Positions 15,185 to 23,637 of a stretch of 64,000 bases of DNA are shown here, piece by piece (within the stretch, counting starts at the first letter, position 1; each line of letters starts with the position of its first letter). Position numbers and translations under genes: made by a program. This DNA comes from Zoogloeaceae bacterium (GTDB lineage: Bacteria > Pseudomonadota > Gammaproteobacteria > Burkholderiales > Rhodocyclaceae): positions 1 to 64,000 of the forward strand of contig JAEUNY010000057.1 in assembly GCA_016791005.1 (NCBI GenBank), given 5' to 3'. The notes beneath the pieces were generated by a model, which worked only from the letters and a program-made list of their open reading frames with translations, was not told the origin of the DNA and ran no database searches.

Positions 15185-15886
15185 ATGAGCGAACACACCT
15201 CCAAGCAATTCGACGCCGACCTCGAACACATCCGCACCCGGGTTCTGCAGATGGGTGGCATGGTCGAGATGCAGATCTTCAAAGCCATGGAAGGCTTCCA
15301 GAGCGGCGATCTGCCCTACCTCGACCAGGTCATCGACGACGATCACCGGGTCAACCTGATGGAGGTAGAGCTCGACGAAGCCTGCTCCCACATCATCGCC
15401 AAGCGCCAGCCCGCGGCGTCCGACCTGCGCATGATCATGACGGTGATCAAGACCATCACCGACCTGGAGCGGGCCGGCGACGAGGGCAAGAAGATCGCCA
15501 AAATGGCGGTGCGCTTCCACAGCGCCGACGCCGGACTTGCTCCCCATGTCGAACTCAAGCACGCGGCCACCCTCGCGCTGGAAATGCTACGCAAGTCGCT
15601 GGACGCCTTCGCCCGCCTCGACGTCAATGCCGCCGCTCAGGTCGTGCGCCAGGACTCCGACGTGGACAGCGCCTTCAAATCCATCATGCGCCAGCTCATC
15701 ACCTACATGATGGAAGACCCCCGCACCATCTCCCACAGTATCGAGATCCTCTTCATCGCCAAGGCCATCGAGCGCATCGGCGACCATTCCAAGAACATCG
15801 CCGAGTACGTGATCTACATGGCCAAGGGCCGGGATGTCCGCCACATTGGCGTCGAAGAGATCGAAAAGGAAGTCGCGCGGGGCTGA
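15185..15886 (+). CDS. phoU: Phosphate signalling protein PhoU
   Basis: The 233-aa all-helical protein contains two PhoU repeats, each with the metal-binding E/DXXXD pattern (MVEMQIFKAMEG in the first; LERAGDEGKKIAKMA and IERIGDHSKNIAEYVIYM as the conserved cores). It normally represses PhoR via the Pst transporter. No pst or phoBR gene is in the window. AAGGA precedes the ATG and a strong terminator follows, so it may be transcribed alone or with rpiA. Confidence 0.93.
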   Translation: MSEHTSKQFDADLEHIRTRVLQMGGMVEMQIFKAMEGFQSGDLPYLDQVIDDDHRVNLMEVELDEACSHIIAKRQPAASDLRMIMTVIKTITDLERAGDEGKKIAKMAVRFHSADAGLAPHVELKHAATLALEMLRKSLDAFARLDVNAAAQVVRQDSDVDSAFKSIMRQLITYMMEDPRTISHSIEILFIAKAIERIGDHSKNIAEYVIYMAKGRDVRHIGVEEIEKEVARG

Positions 15887-15905
15887 TCGCCCACCGAGCC
15901 AAACA

Positions 15906-15931
15906 AAAAGGACGCCGAGGCGTCCTTTTTT
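15906..15931 (+). terminator. Rho-independent terminator after phoU
   Basis: A perfect 10-bp stem (AAAAGGACGC / GCGTCCTTTT) with the 4-nt loop CGAG runs into six T. The A-rich left arm means it can also terminate yggX transcription coming from the opposite side. Confidence 0.9.
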
Positions 15932-15950
15932 ACGCGGGTTGGAAAGTGGC

Positions 15951-16223
15951 TCAGCTCGCCGGCGGCACGAAGCCGGAAACCTGATCGGCCCCACCGCCGA
16001 AGAAATGCTTCTCCAACTGCTCGGCCAGGTATTTGCGGGCCCGGGCGTCCATCAGATTGAGGCGGTTTTCATTGATCAGCATGGTCTGGTACTTGACCCA
16101 CTGCTGCCAGGCCTCCTTGGACACGTTCTCGAAAATCCGCTTCCCCAGGTCCCCCGGAATCGGCGGCAGATCCAGCCCCTCCGCCTCACGACCCAGCTTG
16201 ATGCAGTTGACCATCCGTCCCAT
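15951..16223 (-). CDS. yggX: YggX-family Fe(II)-trafficking protein
   Basis: The 90-aa protein has the family N-terminus [17 protein letters not shown] with its conserved Cys7, and the core [25 protein letters not shown] helix region. YggX proteins protect Fe-S enzymes from oxidative damage. Length and sequence are full family type. It stands alone between the phoU terminator and the tRNA. Confidence 0.95.
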   Translation of the reverse strand: MGRMVNCIKLGREAEGLDLPPIPGDLGKRIFENVSKEAWQQWVKYQTMLINENRLNLMDARARKYLAEQLEKHFFGGGADQVSGFVPPAS

Positions 16224-16349
16224 GACACCTCACTCCACATTCAATCGAATAACCGAAGGAGAGGAGTTTAACCCAAAGGGGAAGCCCCACCCGACTCCCC
16301 GGGCCGCCAAGTTTGGTCGCCCGGCGACAAATGGCTAGAATACGCGGCT

Positions 16350-16421
16350 CTCCTCGTAGTTCAATGGATAGAACGAGCGCCTCCTAAGCGCTAGATACAG
16401 GTTCGATTCCTGTCGAGGGGA
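16350..16421 (+). tRNA. tRNA-Arg (anticodon CCT)
   Basis: A full cloverleaf can be drawn: acceptor stem 16350-16356 with 16414-16420 (one G-T pair), D stem GTTC/GAAC (16359-16362, 16371-16374), anticodon stem AGCGC/GCGCT (16376-16380, 16388-16392) with loop CTCCTAA, and T stem ACAGG/CCTGT with loop TTCGATT. Anticodon CCT is at 16383-16385 and reads AGG. CCA is not encoded. No integrase or attachment repeat is visible next to it. Confidence 0.95.
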
Positions 16422-16554
16422 CTCCCCGCCCACACTCCCCCGCGCCACCCAACAACACAAACCCGCTCAAATACAGGCTTTGCGGGTCATTTGTCGTTTG
16501 GTTCAGCGCGCCTCAGTAGATAGACATCGCGGCGCGTCAAACCAAGCGGGGGGA

Positions 16555-17352
16555 TCACGCGCCCATCAAGGCAATCAGCCGCCACAGCGCCGTCCCGATC
16601 AGCACCACTCCCAACACGCCCGCAACGCGTCCGCCCCCCGGAACCATCTTCTCGATGGCCACCGCGATCGACAAGGCCGCGATCCACGCGAGGTTCATCA
16701 CGCCGCCCACGAACAGTAGCGCCATCAGCGCCCAGCAGCAGCCTAGGCAGAAAAAGCCATGTCGCAACCCCATCACGAAACCACCCCGCGAACCTTCGCG
16801 CCATTCGCCCAGCAGGAATCCCATCGGCGTGCGGCACTTCGCCAGGCAGATGCGTTTGAGCGGCGAGAACTGATAGGCGCCGGCCACCAGGAGCAACAAG
16901 GCGTTGAGCGGGGCTGACGTACTGACGATCATCGGATTGATCCATCCCATCGCCTGCAGCGCCCATTGCGCGGCGACTGCGGCCGCACTGAAGCCGCACC
17001 ACACAAGCATGTAGGCCGCGACGAAGGCACGCCCGCGGGCCGGCGCTCCCCCGCGCTCGCTCAGATGCACGAAGGTGACGATCATCGGCAGTGCGGACGG
17101 CAGCATCATCGCCGCCATCATTACCGCCCACATCGACCAGATCGCCAAAAGGTTTGCGGCGCTCCAGTCGGATGAGCCCGGCATGGTGAGCATCGCCAGC
17201 GGATGCCCCATGTCGAATACCATCCAGGCCAGCGCCGCCCACCCCGCAAGGCTCACGGTGAGTACCACGAGGGTACTGCGGGGCTGGCGGGCAACGAGGG
17301 CGACCCAACCCGCTCGGACCTCGTCAGGAACTTCAGGGGCTGGCGGCTCCAT
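16555..17352 (-). CDS. DUF2182 polytopic membrane protein
   Basis: The 265-aa integral membrane protein has about six to seven helices and the DUF2182 hallmarks: WSMWAVMMAAMMLP near residue 75, YQFSPLKRICLAKCRTP near 160 and GLRHGFFCLGCCWALM near 195. The methionine- and cysteine-rich segments suggest a bound metal, but no function is established. It is divergent from a DUF1326 gene; these two families are found together in many bacteria, so a joint role is likely. Confidence 0.88.
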   Translation of the reverse strand: MEPPAPEVPDEVRAGWVALVARQPRSTLVVLTVSLAGWAALAWMVFDMGHPLAMLTMPGSSDWSAANLLAIWSMWAVMMAAMMLPSALPMIVTFVHLSERGGAPARGRAFVAAYMLVWCGFSAAAVAAQWALQAMGWINPMIVSTSAPLNALLLLVAGAYQFSPLKRICLAKCRTPMGFLLGEWREGSRGGFVMGLRHGFFCLGCCWALMALLFVGGVMNLAWIAALSIAVAIEKMVPGGGRVAGVLGVVLIGTALWRLIALMGA

Positions 17353-17484
17353 CCGCGCAACGATTCGCTACCCCAGGCCGCGTGTCAACCCGAGGGCCCA
17401 CCGGGTCGGCTTGCCTTCGCACCTTGAACCCGGGTAGTCGTCGGTCTAGCATGAAATTCTTCGGCAATTTCCAAGGAGACCACA
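17353..17484. promoter_or_regulatory. Divergent promoter region of the DUF2182/DUF1326 pair
   Basis: 132 bp separate the two starts. CAAGGAGACCACA just before 17485 gives DUF1326 a strong Shine-Dalgarno. I see no clear paired -35/-10 boxes or operator symmetry. Confidence 0.4.
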
Positions 17485-18099
17485 ATGTCCAGCTGGCAAA
17501 TTTCCGGGCAGTACATGGAAACCTGCAATTGCACGCTGCTCTGCCCGTGCATCTACTCGAACCTGGCGGCTCGGCCGACCGAAGGCGACTGCAAGGCCGC
17601 CGTGGCGATGCGCATCGACCAGGGTACGAAAGACGGCGTCGCTCTCGACGGCCTCTCCTTCATCGTGATGCTCCATTCGCCCGGCCCGATGGGCGAGGGC
17701 AACATGACGGTGGGCCTCATAATCGACGAGACCGCTTCCGACCAGCAGGTCGAGGCCATCACCGCCATCGCCACCGGGGCCTCAGGTGGGCCGATGGCCG
17801 CCCTGGGCCCCCTGGTGGGCCAGATTGCCGGTATCGAGCGCCGGCCCATCGAGTTCGAGATCGACGGCTTGAGCCGCAGCGTGCGCGCCGGCGATCTGGT
17901 GGACCAGGCGTGCGAGGGCCTGCCCAGTGCCGTCAAGGAAGGCGAAGCGGTCGGCATCGACAATGTCCTGCACCCGGTGAACAACCGCCTTTCCCTCGCC
18001 AAGGCCACGCGCAGCCTGATGAACGTGTTCGGCATAAAGTGGAACGACTCCACCGGGACGCGGAACGGGCACTTCGCGCCATTCAGTTGGTCGGCGTAG
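17485..18099 (+). CDS. DUF1326 domain protein
   Basis: The 204-aa protein shows the DUF1326 N-terminus SSWQISGQYMETCNCTLLCPC-type segment with four closely spaced cysteines (CNC...CPC), a possible metal or thiol site, and the internal GMxxG-like region LHSPGPMGEGNMTVGLIID. There is no signal peptide, so it should be cytoplasmic. It pairs divergently with the DUF2182 membrane protein. The biochemical role is unknown. Confidence 0.88.
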   Translation: MSSWQISGQYMETCNCTLLCPCIYSNLAARPTEGDCKAAVAMRIDQGTKDGVALDGLSFIVMLHSPGPMGEGNMTVGLIIDETASDQQVEAITAIATGASGGPMAALGPLVGQIAGIERRPIEFEIDGLSRSVRAGDLVDQACEGLPSAVKEGEAVGIDNVLHPVNNRLSLAKATRSLMNVFGIKWNDSTGTRNGHFAPFSWSA

Positions 18100-18682
18100 A
18101 GCCTCGCCACCACTGCGCCAGCTGCAGGGGCCGGACGATCGCCTGATCGCTGACTTTGCACGAGTCAAGGCCGCGAAGTCAGTGGCCAGCGCTTGGCCGC
18201 CTCACGCGCGTTTGCCGCGCCAACGGACGTCAGCCCGCAACGACACCCTCCAACCCGGGTTGGGGGTCGTTACCTGCTCGGTTCAGGAAGCAGACATTCA
18301 CCGCCATCGGCGGGTGAGCGGACGCTTTCAGGCGACTGCCGTCCGACTTTGACGATCTAACGAACAGCCGGATTGGCCAAGTTAGCCCCCTGACCAGGCA
18401 GGCCCATCGGCCCCCCTCCTCCAGCACCTCAAACGGCGTTCCCACGCAGTTGCCGCATGCCGCGCGGCTTCACCAACCAGACCACCCAAATCGTCGCCCT
18501 CCGCCCAACTTTTCCCTGTCGTTCAGCTCGTCGAATCCCTAGGTTGGGCGCAGCTCACAGAGCCCAGAGGTTGCCGCGCCGCATGACCTGCGGATACGAT
18601 GAATGGCGAACCCCCGCATCGGCAACAACCCAAATGGAGCCGCATTCCCCGGGGGAACCTTGCGAAGAAGGCGCCGAGAGCC
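18100..18682. other. Gene-poor stretch with a palindrome
   Basis: About 580 bp with no convincing gene. A perfect 14-bp palindrome, CCAACCCGGGTTGG, lies at 18250-18263. Short frames on both strands have poor starts and unnatural composition. The stretch could be a decayed gene; nothing in it can be identified. Confidence 0.5.
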
Positions 18683-19369
18683 ATGAATCGACCCATCGGC
18701 CGGCCCCAAAGGCCGCTCAGCAGACCGCTTTTCATTGCCAGCATTACGATTACCCTGGCCTGCGCTGGCACGCTCCTCGTTCTGGCGCTCCGGGGCGTGT
18801 CGACGGAAGAGTTTGGCTACGCGCCCCATCTTCTGATCCTGCTGCTGGTCGCCGTTTTCGTCACCGCATCCCTGGCCATTACCGAGATCATTCCCTGGCA
18901 CTCGCGCAGTTTGCGGGATTGGTCGCGCCCCAAGGTATTGGGAAGTTTCGTCGGCCTGATCTTCGGCGCGCTGGGCCTGGCCGCCGGGCTGACCCCAATT
19001 TTTTCTCCGCCAGCCGCCACGGAAAAAACGGTGGCGGAGGTTCGGCAACGGCTCGAAGACGCTGGTGTCACCCGCGGCGAGGCCTCCCTTGTGGAACGTC
19101 ACATCGGCGGCAGTTGGGGCGAGCCTGGCTGCCAGGTAACCTACGGCCTAGCCCTCGACCAGGGGCTGCTCACCATCGTTTCCCGCCAGAGCGTGACGGG
19201 CCAGAGCCCGTTGAAGATGGAACTGCAAGCCGAGCCCGGGACGGGGAGCCGCCTGGTCGCGAGCGTCGTGGCGCCGCTCCCCGAACGGGGCGACCAGCAT
19301 GAGTTTCTCTACGAACTACGAACGGGCGGGAGCGCGCGAGTTCCTGACCTGGGTCATCAAGAAACGTGA
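18683..19369 (+). CDS. Unknown membrane protein, probable 3' frameshift
   Basis: The 228-aa frame has three hydrophobic helices (about residues 12-34, 47-68 and 88-108) then a soluble domain with conserved-looking text such as VAEVRQRLEDAGVTRGEASLVERHIGG. No family is recognised. The reading frame ends abruptly at 19369. A +1 frame open from about 19290 to 19406 continues with REFLTWVIKKREISLKL and stops 3 bp before the next gene, which looks like the natural C-terminus. Either a 1-nt indel between 19287 and 19366 is real or it is a sequencing error. An ATG at 18599 would add 28 residues but lacks a Shine-Dalgarno. Confidence 0.6.
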   Translation: MNRPIGRPQRPLSRPLFIASITITLACAGTLLVLALRGVSTEEFGYAPHLLILLLVAVFVTASLAITEIIPWHSRSLRDWSRPKVLGSFVGLIFGALGLAAGLTPIFSPPAATEKTVAEVRQRLEDAGVTRGEASLVERHIGGSWGEPGCQVTYGLALDQGLLTIVSRQSVTGQSPLKMELQAEPGTGSRLVASVVAPLPERGDQHEFLYELRTGGSARVPDLGHQET

Positions 19370-19409
19370 AATCTCCCTCAAACTGGATCGCTGCGAGGAC
19401 GGCTGAAAC

Positions 19410-20543
19410 GTGCGACGGATTCTGCATCGCTGCGCCCGCCAATGCCTGGCCACCCTGTTCATGGCCGCCTGCGCCATCGCCGCCGCCCAGGATTCGCCAC
19501 CCGCGCTGCGGGAGCTGGCCTCCCGCTTCGGCCTGACGCCTGGGCAGGCCCGGGAGATCTACCGGCAGATCGATACCAACGAAGATCTCATCGCCCAGTT
19601 GTCCCAGGAGAACGGCGTTCACCGCCAAACCCTGCGGGCAGCGGCTCTGGAGTTGGGGGCGCGCAACCCAGGCTTGTCCCCCGAGGCCTTCGCGCAACTC
19701 ATCCGGGCCCGGGCCGCGGACGCCGCCGCTCAACGGAAGACCTTGGCGGCGCTGCGGGAGACCCTGGCATCGTTGGACCCCAGCGGCGAGCGCACCGAAG
19801 CCCTTGCCATCCTGAAGCAAGCCCAAGCCGCTTTCGATGCGGGCCGCCTCGAGGAGGCAGAGGCCCATTTCGGTCGGCTGTCGTTCCTGCGCCGCACTGA
19901 ACTGAACGGTGCCTACCAGGCCTGGCTCGCCGCCACCGACCTCCAGGCCCAATCCGCGGCCTTGCGGGGTGACGTCGAGGCCGCCGATCGGATCCTTTCC
20001 GAGAATGCGGCCGAGATCGCCCGAAGGCTTCACGCGGGTGAACGGGACCTCTGGCGCAAGGAGCTCAAGCGAGCGTACGTGTGGTACACGAACGGCGATC
20101 AACTGGGCAAGAACGACGATCTCCGGCGGGCGATCCGCATCTACCGGGAGGTGGCGCTACCCCTCGCGCCCCGCGAGCGCGTGCCCCGGGATTGGGCGGC
20201 GACGCAGAACAACCTGGGCACTGCGCTTCAGGCCCTAGGCGAACGGGAGTCCGGCACCGCGCGGCTGGAACAAGCCGTTCAGGCCTATCGCGCCGCCCTG
20301 CAGGAGTTCACCCACGCGGGCGCGCCCCTGGACTGGGCCACGACGCAGAACAACCTGGGCAACGCGCTCTGGACCCTCGGTGAGCGGGAGCCCGGCACCG
20401 AGCGGCTGGAAGAAGCCGTTGAGGCTTATCGCACCGCCCAAGAAGAGTTCACGCAAGATCGCCGGGCGGATCGCTTCAACGCTTTGTCACGGGCGATTGC
20501 CGAAGTCGAGCAGCTGATCAAGGCCCGGCGCAGTGCGAATTGA
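19410..20543 (+). CDS. Secreted TPR-repeat protein
   Basis: The 377-aa protein (GTG start) has an N-terminal signal-like segment (CLATLFMAACAIAAAQD), a helical region to about residue 230, then two long degenerate TPR-like repeats of 47 aa, each with TQNNLG.AL..LGERE.GT.RLE.AV.AYR.A. Such repeats form protein-binding solenoids. It starts 4 bp after the natural end of the preceding membrane protein in its alternative frame, so the two are probably one operon. Function unknown. Confidence 0.75.
   Translation: MRRILHRCARQCLATLFMAACAIAAAQDSPPALRELASRFGLTPGQAREIYRQIDTNEDLIAQLSQENGVHRQTLRAAALELGARNPGLSPEAFAQLIRARAADAAAQRKTLAALRETLASLDPSGERTEALAILKQAQAAFDAGRLEEAEAHFGRLSFLRRTELNGAYQAWLAATDLQAQSAALRGDVEAADRILSENAAEIARRLHAGERDLWRKELKRAYVWYTNGDQLGKNDDLRRAIRIYREVALPLAPRERVPRDWAATQNNLGTALQALGERESGTARLEQAVQAYRAALQEFTHAGAPLDWATTQNNLGNALWTLGEREPGTERLEEAVEAYRTAQEEFTQDRRADRFNALSRAIAEVEQLIKARRSAN
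20178..20459 (+). repeat. Two tandem 141-bp coding repeats
   Basis: The TPR-like units repeat at the DNA level with a 141-bp period: the 19-mer ACGCAGAACAACCTGGGCA occurs at 20202 and again at 20343. Such arrays commonly vary in copy number between strains. Confidence 0.7.
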
Positions 20544-20727
20544 GGATTCCTACGACGCTCTGACCCATCATGCCCAGAAGGGGAGAGAAGCGCCCCATTG
20601 AAGATTTGAGGGCTTACACTGGTCGGCACCCAATCATTCTGCGGTCTCGGGTGTCTCGGGGCATCCGAATGGACGCCCCGGATTCAAATCCTGCCCAACG
20701 CTGCCAACACCACCCTGTCTGCCTCCC

Positions 20728-21153
20728 ATGCGCCTTCACTGCTTCACCTACGGTTCCCTGATGTGCGACGACATCATGAGCGCGGTCTGCGGGTTGGAGC
20801 GCGGGCGCTTGGTGGGAGAACCGGCGTGGCTCGCGGATTTTTCGCGGCATCCGGTGCGGGGTGAGGCTTACCCGGGCATGGTTCCGGCGCCATCGGGCGC
20901 GGTCGAGGGGGTGCTGTATCGGGGGCTTCCCGCCGCAGCCTGGCCGCGTCTGGATGAGTTCGAGGGAGCCCAGTATGAGCGCCAGGCCGTCAGAATCCGC
21001 ACTGCCTCAGGCGAACCGCTTGAGGCCGAGACCTATGTGTTCCGGCCCGAATTCGCTCACCTCCTCCTGCCCGGGGACTGGGATTTCGACGCTTTTTTGC
21101 GGGAGGGCAAAGCCCGCTTCATGGCGGGGTATCTGGGCTTTGATCGCCTCTGA
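20728..21153 (+). CDS. Gamma-glutamylcyclotransferase-like (AIG2-type) protein
   Basis: The 141-aa GGCT-like fold protein has the N-terminal substrate motif FTYGSLM, the catalytic-acid region RLDEFEGAQYERQAV with its conserved Glu, and a C-terminal YVFRPEF segment. The family cleaves gamma-glutamyl amines or dipeptides, forming 5-oxoproline, but exact substrates vary. It lies 9 bp from the end of hypE and converges with it. Confidence 0.85.
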   Translation: MRLHCFTYGSLMCDDIMSAVCGLERGRLVGEPAWLADFSRHPVRGEAYPGMVPAPSGAVEGVLYRGLPAAAWPRLDEFEGAQYERQAVRIRTASGEPLEAETYVFRPEFAHLLLPGDWDFDAFLREGKARFMAGYLGFDRL

Positions 21154-21162
21154 CCCGCAGGG

Positions 21163-22236
21163 TCAGCAGATGCGCGGAAGCTGCTCGCCGGTCAGCCAGT
21201 CCACCAGGCGCCGGCCTCCCATCCGGGTCCGCATCTGGACAAATCCCTGGGGGTCTTCGATGACGGTGCCGACCCGCGCGGCCTGGCGGCCAAGGGGATG
21301 GCCGCGCAGGGCGGTCAGGGCGGCGTCCGCTTCCTCGGCCGGCAGCACCACCACCACCTTGCCTTCGTTGGCGGCGTAAAGCGGGTCGAGCCCGAGGAGT
21401 TCGCAGGCAGCAGCCACGTCGGCCCGCACGGGAATGGCGGCCTCGTCGAGATCGATGCCCACGCCGGATTGGCGGGCGATCTCGTTCAGGACGGTCGCCA
21501 GCCCGCCCCGGGTCGGGTCCCGCAGCACATGGACGCCGGGGGCGGCGGCAAGGAGCGCGTCGATCAAGCCATGCAGCGGCGCCGTGTCGGAGACGATCTC
21601 CGAGGCGAACTGGAGATGCTCCCGCTGGGCGAGGATCGCCAGGCCGTGGTCCCCCAGGGTTCCGGAGATCAGGATGGCATCCCCCGGCCGGGCCTGCCGC
21701 CCCCCGATGTTGCGCCCCGTCGGCAGGGCTCCGACGCCGGTGGTGGCGATGAACACGCCGTCGCCTTTGCCCCGCTCGACCACCTTGGTGTCCCCCGCCA
21801 CCACCGGGACCCCAGCGTCCCGGGAAGCCCGGGCGAGGGAGGCCACGATGCGCTGGAGATCCGCGAGGGGAAACCCCTCCTCCAGGATGAAGGAGGCCGT
21901 CAGGTACAGGGGGCGAGCCCCCATGACCGCCACGTCGTTCACGGTGCCGTGGACGGCGAGGCAGCCGATATCCCCGCCGGGAAAGAACAGGGGCGAGACC
22001 ACGTGGCCATCACAGGCCATCACCAGCCGCTCCCCCGGGGCCAGGGGCGGCAGCACCGCGCCGTCGTCGCTCTCCCGGGGCCCCATCTCGCCGAGGGCGG
22101 CCTGGAACAGGGTCTCCACGAGTTGGGTGGTGGCCCGCCCGCCGGCGCCGTGGCTCATTTCGACGCGCCCGTGACGCAGGTCCAGGGGCCGGCCCAGGGT
22201 CCACCGTGAAGCCGATTTGGGTGAGGGCCCGGCCAC
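21163..22236 (-). CDS. hypE: Hydrogenase maturation protein HypE
   Basis: The 357-aa ATP-dependent dehydratase converts the carbamoyl group on its C-terminal cysteine to the thiocyanate that becomes CN on the [NiFe] site. The protein ends in PRIC, the required terminus. MSHGAGGRAT, DDGAVL and the AIR-synthase-like GGDIGCLAVHGTVND and GDTKVVERG segments are present. The GTG at 22236 is chosen: it follows the hypD stop by 4 bp, has GGGAG 9 nt upstream and restores the RPLDLRHGRVEMSHG N-terminus of betaproteobacterial HypE; an internal ATG would lose 26 residues. Confidence 0.93.
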   Translation of the reverse strand: MAGPSPKSASRWTLGRPLDLRHGRVEMSHGAGGRATTQLVETLFQAALGEMGPRESDDGAVLPPLAPGERLVMACDGHVVSPLFFPGGDIGCLAVHGTVNDVAVMGARPLYLTASFILEEGFPLADLQRIVASLARASRDAGVPVVAGDTKVVERGKGDGVFIATTGVGALPTGRNIGGRQARPGDAILISGTLGDHGLAILAQREHLQFASEIVSDTAPLHGLIDALLAAAPGVHVLRDPTRGGLATVLNEIARQSGVGIDLDEAAIPVRADVAAACELLGLDPLYAANEGKVVVVLPAEEADAALTALRGHPLGRQAARVGTVIEDPQGFVQMRTRMGGRRLVDWLTGEQLPRIC

Positions 22237-22240
22237 GGGA

Positions 22241-23398
22241 TCAGGCTCCCGCCGCCGCGACGGGCGCGGGGCGGAAGCGGCCGTAATGAAAGTGCGCTGC
22301 GCAGGCCCCCTCTGCCGAGACCATGCAAGCCCCCACCGGGGTTTCCGGCGTGCAGGCGGTGCCGAAGATACGGCAATCGGTGGGACCCTTTTCGCCCCGC
22401 AGGATGGCCCCGCACTCGCAGGCCTTGGCGTCCGCCACCGGGCGGTAAGGCAGGCTGAATCGTGCCTCGGCATCCCAGCGGGCATAGCGGGGGTGGATGC
22501 CCAGGGCGGACCGGGGGATTTCACCCAAACCCCGCCACTCGAAGGTGTCGCGCAGGCTGAAGACCTCTTCCATCAGGGCCTGGGCCCGGCGATTGCCTGC
22601 GGCGGTGACGCCCCGGGTGAACTCGTTTTCCACCTCCGCCCGCCCGGCATTCACCTGGCGCAGGAGCATCAGCACGGCCTGCAGAATGTCGAGGGGCTCG
22701 AAGCCGGCGATCACCACGGGCTTGCCGTGGCGGCGGGACACCGCCTCGTAGGCACCACTCCCGGTCACGGTGGACACATGGCCTGGGCCGACCAGCCCAT
22801 CCAGCCCCGCCCCGCCCGGAGCCTCGGCCAGGATGGCGTCCATGGCGGGGGGGGTCAGCACGTGGTTGCACAGGACGCTGAAATTGGCGTGACCCGCCTG
22901 GGCCGCAGCGCGGATGACCACCGCCGTGGGGGGCGTGGTGGTCTCGAAGCCGATGGCGAGAAAGACTACCTGGCGATCCGGATGGGTCCGCGCCAAGGCC
23001 AGCGCGTCCGTGGGGGAATAAACCATTCGAACGTCCGCCCCCTGGGCGCGAGCCTGAAACAGGCTCCGCCCGCCGGACGCCGGCACGCGCAGACAATCGC
23101 CATACGCGCACAGAATCAGCCCCGGCTGGGATAGTGCCAGATCGAGGGCCATGTCGAGGCGGCCGATGGGGAGCACGCAGACCGGACAGCCGGGGCCGTG
23201 GATCATACGGACCGAGGCCGGCAGGAGATCCACCAAACCGTGCCGGGCGATGGCGTGGGTGTGCCCGCCGCAGAACTCCATGAACGCGTAGCGGGGACGG
23301 GCAAGCGCCGCCTTTTGAATGGCCTCGGCGAGGGAAGCGGCCAGGGCGCCATCGCGAAAGGCGGAAAGGTAATTCAGTGGCGGATCGGCGGACGTCAC
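22241..23398 (-). CDS. hypD: Hydrogenase maturation protein HypD
   Basis: The 385-aa [4Fe-4S] protein is the scaffold, with HypC, on which Fe(CN)2CO is built. Motifs: FCGGHTHAI near residue 42, GPGCPVCVLP near 69, GFETTTPPTA near 150 and the C-terminal cluster region CECGAILRG...CRIFG...C. All family cysteines appear present. It starts 7 bp before hypC ends. Confidence 0.95.
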   Translation of the reverse strand: MTSADPPLNYLSAFRDGALAASLAEAIQKAALARPRYAFMEFCGGHTHAIARHGLVDLLPASVRMIHGPGCPVCVLPIGRLDMALDLALSQPGLILCAYGDCLRVPASGGRSLFQARAQGADVRMVYSPTDALALARTHPDRQVVFLAIGFETTTPPTAVVIRAAAQAGHANFSVLCNHVLTPPAMDAILAEAPGGAGLDGLVGPGHVSTVTGSGAYEAVSRRHGKPVVIAGFEPLDILQAVLMLLRQVNAGRAEVENEFTRGVTAAGNRRAQALMEEVFSLRDTFEWRGLGEIPRSALGIHPRYARWDAEARFSLPYRPVADAKACECGAILRGEKGPTDCRIFGTACTPETPVGACMVSAEGACAAHFHYGRFRPAPVAAAGA

Positions 23399-23405
23399 GG
23401 CCCGA

Positions 23406-23627
23406 TCAGCCCGGCTCTCGCCCGGCCGCCATCAGGCGCAGGGTGGCCTCGGCCTCCTCGGGATCAAGCCGAGCGAGGGCAAACCCCACATGGATGATGA
23501 CGTAATCGCCCTCGGCGACGTCATCGAGGAGATCCAGCGCCACCGACCGGCGCACCCCGTCGAGTTCCACCACCGCCTGGCGGCCCTCCCCCAGCGCGAC
23601 GACCCGGGCAGGCACCGCGAGGCACAT
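23406..23627 (-). CDS. hypC: Hydrogenase maturation chaperone HypC
   Basis: The 73-aa OB-fold protein starts MCLAVPARV, with the essential Cys2 that binds iron. It shuttles Fe(CN)2CO from HypD to the large subunit precursor. The ATG at 23627 is fixed by this motif; longer frames upstream are disregarded. Confidence 0.95.
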   Translation of the reverse strand: MCLAVPARVVALGEGRQAVVELDGVRRSVALDLLDDVAEGDYVIIHVGFALARLDPEEAEATLRLMAAGREPG

Positions 23628-23637
23628 GGCGCCCCGC

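Noticed and set aside
16350..17352. tRNA-Arg as integration site of a genomic island
   Set aside because: No integrase next to it, no repeat of the tRNA 3' end was noticed downstream, and the following genes do not look mobile.
18230..18445. A 71-aa minus-strand frame in the gene-poor stretch
   Set aside because: No ribosome-binding site, unnatural composition, no recognisable motif.
20630..20715. tRNA-like text (GGATTCAAATCC and a GC hairpin) before the GGCT-like gene
   Set aside because: The T-stem closing pair would be A-C and no matching acceptor or anticodon arms can be drawn.
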